Below, piece by piece: positions 5,941 to 7,269 of a DNA stretch of 7,269 bases (positions within the stretch are counted from its first letter, which is position 1; every line of letters starts with the position of its first letter). A program made the position numbers and the translations under genes. The notes under the pieces were generated by a model that ran no database searches, had not been told where the DNA came from, and saw only the letters and a list, made by a program, of their open reading frames with translations. This DNA is from Caldimonas sp. (lineage in GTDB: Bacteria > Pseudomonadota > Gammaproteobacteria > Burkholderiales > Burkholderiaceae_C), in NCBI GenBank assembly GCA_030150305.1, contig JASLGD010000133.1, positions 1 through 7,269 on the forward strand, written 5' to 3'.

Positions 5941-6300
5941 ATGCAACTCGACCCCTACCTTCCGGTCATCCTGTTCATCCTGGTCGGGGTGGCAGTGGGC
6001 GTCGCGCCCCAGGTGCTCGGCTTCCTGCTCGGCCCGCGGCGGCCCGACCAGGCGAAGAACTCGCCGTACGAGTGCGGCTTCGAGGCGTTCGAGGACGCGC
6101 GCATGAAGTTCGACGTGCGCTACTACCTCGTCGCGATCCTCTTCATCCTGTTCGACCTCGAGATCGCGTTCCTCTTCCCCTGGGCCGTCGCGTTGCGCGA
6201 GATCGGCGCGACCGGCTTCTGGGCCATGATGGTGTTCCTCGCCATCCTCGTCGTCGGCTTCGCCTACGAGTGGAAGCAGGGCGCCCTCGACTGGGAATGA
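5941..6300 (+). CDS. nuoA: NADH-quinone oxidoreductase subunit A
   Basis: NuoA is a small membrane-arm subunit of respiratory complex I, sitting at the junction with the peripheral arm close to the quinone site. The 119-residue protein has three membrane segments (about 6-30, 62-82 and 92-110). The conserved loop SPYECGFEAFEDARMKFDVR (41-60) follows the first segment, and FDLEIAFLFPW (71-81) carries the conserved acidic D72 and E74 in the second. The family-typical C-terminus GALDWE is present. ATG 5941 is the only sensible start: the frame closes at a TGA inside the tRNA (5884-5886) with no start codon between, and the next ATG lies deep in the conserved core. The start is only 5 nt after the tRNA CCA, leaving no room for a Shine-Dalgarno outside the tRNA, and none is visible within its 3' end. 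Confidence 0.97.
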   Translation: MQLDPYLPVILFILVGVAVGVAPQVLGFLLGPRRPDQAKNSPYECGFEAFEDARMKFDVRYYLVAILFILFDLEIAFLFPWAVALREIGATGFWAMMVFLAILVVGFAYEWKQGALDWE

Positions 6301-6325
6301 CGCGGGCCTTCACCACGCACCAGCC

Positions 6326-6802
6326 ATGAGTCTCGAAGGCGTCCTCAACGAAGGCTTCGTCACGACGACCGTCGACAAGGTCATCAACTGGTCGAAGACC
6401 GGGTCGCTGTGGCCGATGACGTTCGGCCTGGCGTGCTGCGCGGTGGAGATGATGCATGCCGGCGCGGCGCGCTACGACATCGACCGCTTCGGCATGCTGT
6501 TCAGGCCGAGCCCGCGGCAGAGCGACCTCATGATCGTCGCCGGCACGCTGTGCAACAAGATGGCGCCTGCGCTGCGCAAGGTCTACGACCAGATGGCCGA
6601 GCCGCGCTGGGTCATCTCGATGGGCTCGTGCGCCAACGGCGGCGGCTACTACCACTACAGCTATTCGGTCGTGCGGGGCTGCGACCGGATCGTCCCCGTC
6701 GACGTCTACGTGCCCGGCTGTCCGCCGACGGCCGAGGCGCTCCTCTACGGCGTCCTCCAGCTGCAGGCCAAGATCCGGCGCGAGAACACGATCGCGCGGT
6801 GA
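6326..6802 (+). CDS. nuoB: NADH-quinone oxidoreductase subunit B
   Basis: NuoB (PSST homologue) holds the terminal [4Fe-4S] cluster N2 of complex I, which passes electrons to quinone at the base of the peripheral arm. The four cluster ligands are present: adjacent C37 and C38 in FGLACCAVEM, C102 in GSCANGGG, and C132 in VPGCPPT. The 158-residue length fits the short proteobacterial form lacking a long N-terminal extension. Other landmarks are the FRPSPRQSDLMIVAGT stretch (59-74) and the YHYSYSVVRGCD segment. ATG 6326 begins the typical MSLEGVLNEGFVTTT N-terminus. No clear Shine-Dalgarno is visible in the 25-nt gap after nuoA (CACCACGCACCAGCC precedes the ATG). Tight spacing on both sides places it in the nuo operon. 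Confidence 0.98.
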   Translation: MSLEGVLNEGFVTTTVDKVINWSKTGSLWPMTFGLACCAVEMMHAGAARYDIDRFGMLFRPSPRQSDLMIVAGTLCNKMAPALRKVYDQMAEPRWVISMGSCANGGGYYHYSYSVVRGCDRIVPVDVYVPGCPPTAEALLYGVLQLQAKIRRENTIAR

Positions 6803-6815
6803 GCGCGGCCCCACG

Positions 6816-7269
6816 ATGAGCAGGCTCGACACGTTGCAGGAAGCGCTCGGCTCTCGCCTCGGAGAGCGCGCGAAGAAGGTCGAGCGCGCGCTCGGCGAGC
6901 TGACGGTCACCGTCGGCGCCGCCGACTATCTCGAGGCCGCGACGCTGCTGCGCGACTCGCCCGAGCTGGCGTTCGAGCAGTTGATCGACCTCTGCGGCGT
7001 CGACTACTCGAGCTTTCGCGACGAGCCGCGGGAAGGTCCGCGCTACTGCGTCGTCAGCCACCTGCTTTCGCTCACGCACAACTGGCGCGTCCGCCTGAAG
7101 GTCTTCTGCGCCGACGACGACGTCCCGCAGATCGCGTCGCTGACCGATGTGTGGAGCGCAGCCAACTGGTACGAGCGCGAGGCGTTCGACCTCTACGGGA
7201 TCGTCTTCGACGGCCACGTCGACCTGCGCCGCATCCTCACCGACTACGGCTTCATCGGCCACCCGATGC
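6816..7269 (+). CDS. nuoC: NADH-quinone oxidoreductase subunit C, 3'-truncated by window edge
   Basis: This is the 30-kDa peripheral-arm subunit of complex I, which packs against NuoD and NuoB. The first 151 codons run without a stop to the window end; the full protein is usually about 200 residues in related bacteria. Family features are the FEQLIDLCGVDY block in the N-terminal half, the YCVVSHLLSLTHNWRVRLK strand region, and the signature EREAFDLYGIVFDGH (120-134) followed by DLRRILTDYGFIGHP. At residue 135, V occupies the place where P is usual (HPDLRR-type sequence); the rest of the signature fits. It lies 13 nt after nuoB with no Shine-Dalgarno and ATG 6816 as start. It was identified by direct translation of the frame. 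It is separate from nuoD as far as seen, since any nuoCD fusion would lie outside the window. Confidence 0.95.
   Translation, partial: MSRLDTLQEALGSRLGERAKKVERALGELTVTVGAADYLEAATLLRDSPELAFEQLIDLCGVDYSSFRDEPREGPRYCVVSHLLSLTHNWRVRLKVFCADDDVPQIASLTDVWSAANWYEREAFDLYGIVFDGHVDLRRILTDYGFIGHPM

Noticed and set aside
1..7269. Search for mobile elements, CRISPR arrays, prophage, toxin-antitoxin or defence genes
   Set aside because: All coding space is filled by core genes on one strand, and no terminal repeats, regularly spaced repeats, integrase or transposase sequence was seen. A tRNA is present, but no attachment-site duplication was noticed.

Overview
This is a GC-rich window (well over 60% GC by eye, with strong G/C bias at third codon positions) from what looks like a betaproteobacterium, most likely Burkholderiales or a relative. 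Two things suggest this: the gene order rpsO - pnp - PIG3-type quinone oxidoreductase - tpiA - secG - tRNA-Leu(GAG) - nuoABC, which I recall as a conserved arrangement in that class, and the proteobacterial character of the SecG and NuoA/NuoB proteins. Every gene lies on the + strand. I found no mobile element, CRISPR array, phage gene or defence gene, and no sign of recent transfer. This is a core housekeeping region, and I do not claim a new multi-gene system in it.

Layout. Positions 2-820 hold the C-terminal two thirds of a class I/II PLP-dependent aminotransferase that is cut by the window edge. A perfect TATAAT overlaps its stop codon and probably starts the transcript of rpsO (949-1218). 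The roughly 120-nt rpsO leader is rich in hairpins and carries a repeated 10-mer. The 201-nt gap between rpsO and pnp (1420-3546) holds three inverted repeats. The largest is a good candidate for the RNase III/PNPase autoregulatory hairpin known from E. coli pnp. A quinone oxidoreductase (3566-4552), triosephosphate isomerase (4549-5304, 4-nt overlap) and SecG (5332-5766) follow closely. After an 84-nt gap comes tRNA-Leu(GAG) at 5851-5935. The respiratory complex I operon then begins only 5 nt later with nuoA (5941-6300), nuoB (6326-6802) and the first 151 codons of nuoC (6816 to the window end).

How the genes fit together. rpsO and pnp pair a ribosomal protein with a 3'-5' exoribonuclease; in E. 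coli both are controlled through their own mRNA leaders, and the leaders here look built for the same purpose. tpiA (glycolysis), secG (protein export) and nuo (NADH:quinone oxidoreductase) are functionally unrelated but packed together. The tRNA sits between secG and nuoA, so tRNA processing would cut any transcript crossing it. The points most worth checking are the rpsO leader, the pnp leader hairpin, and the tRNA-nuoA junction, where the processed nuo mRNA would keep almost no leader and no Shine-Dalgarno sequence.
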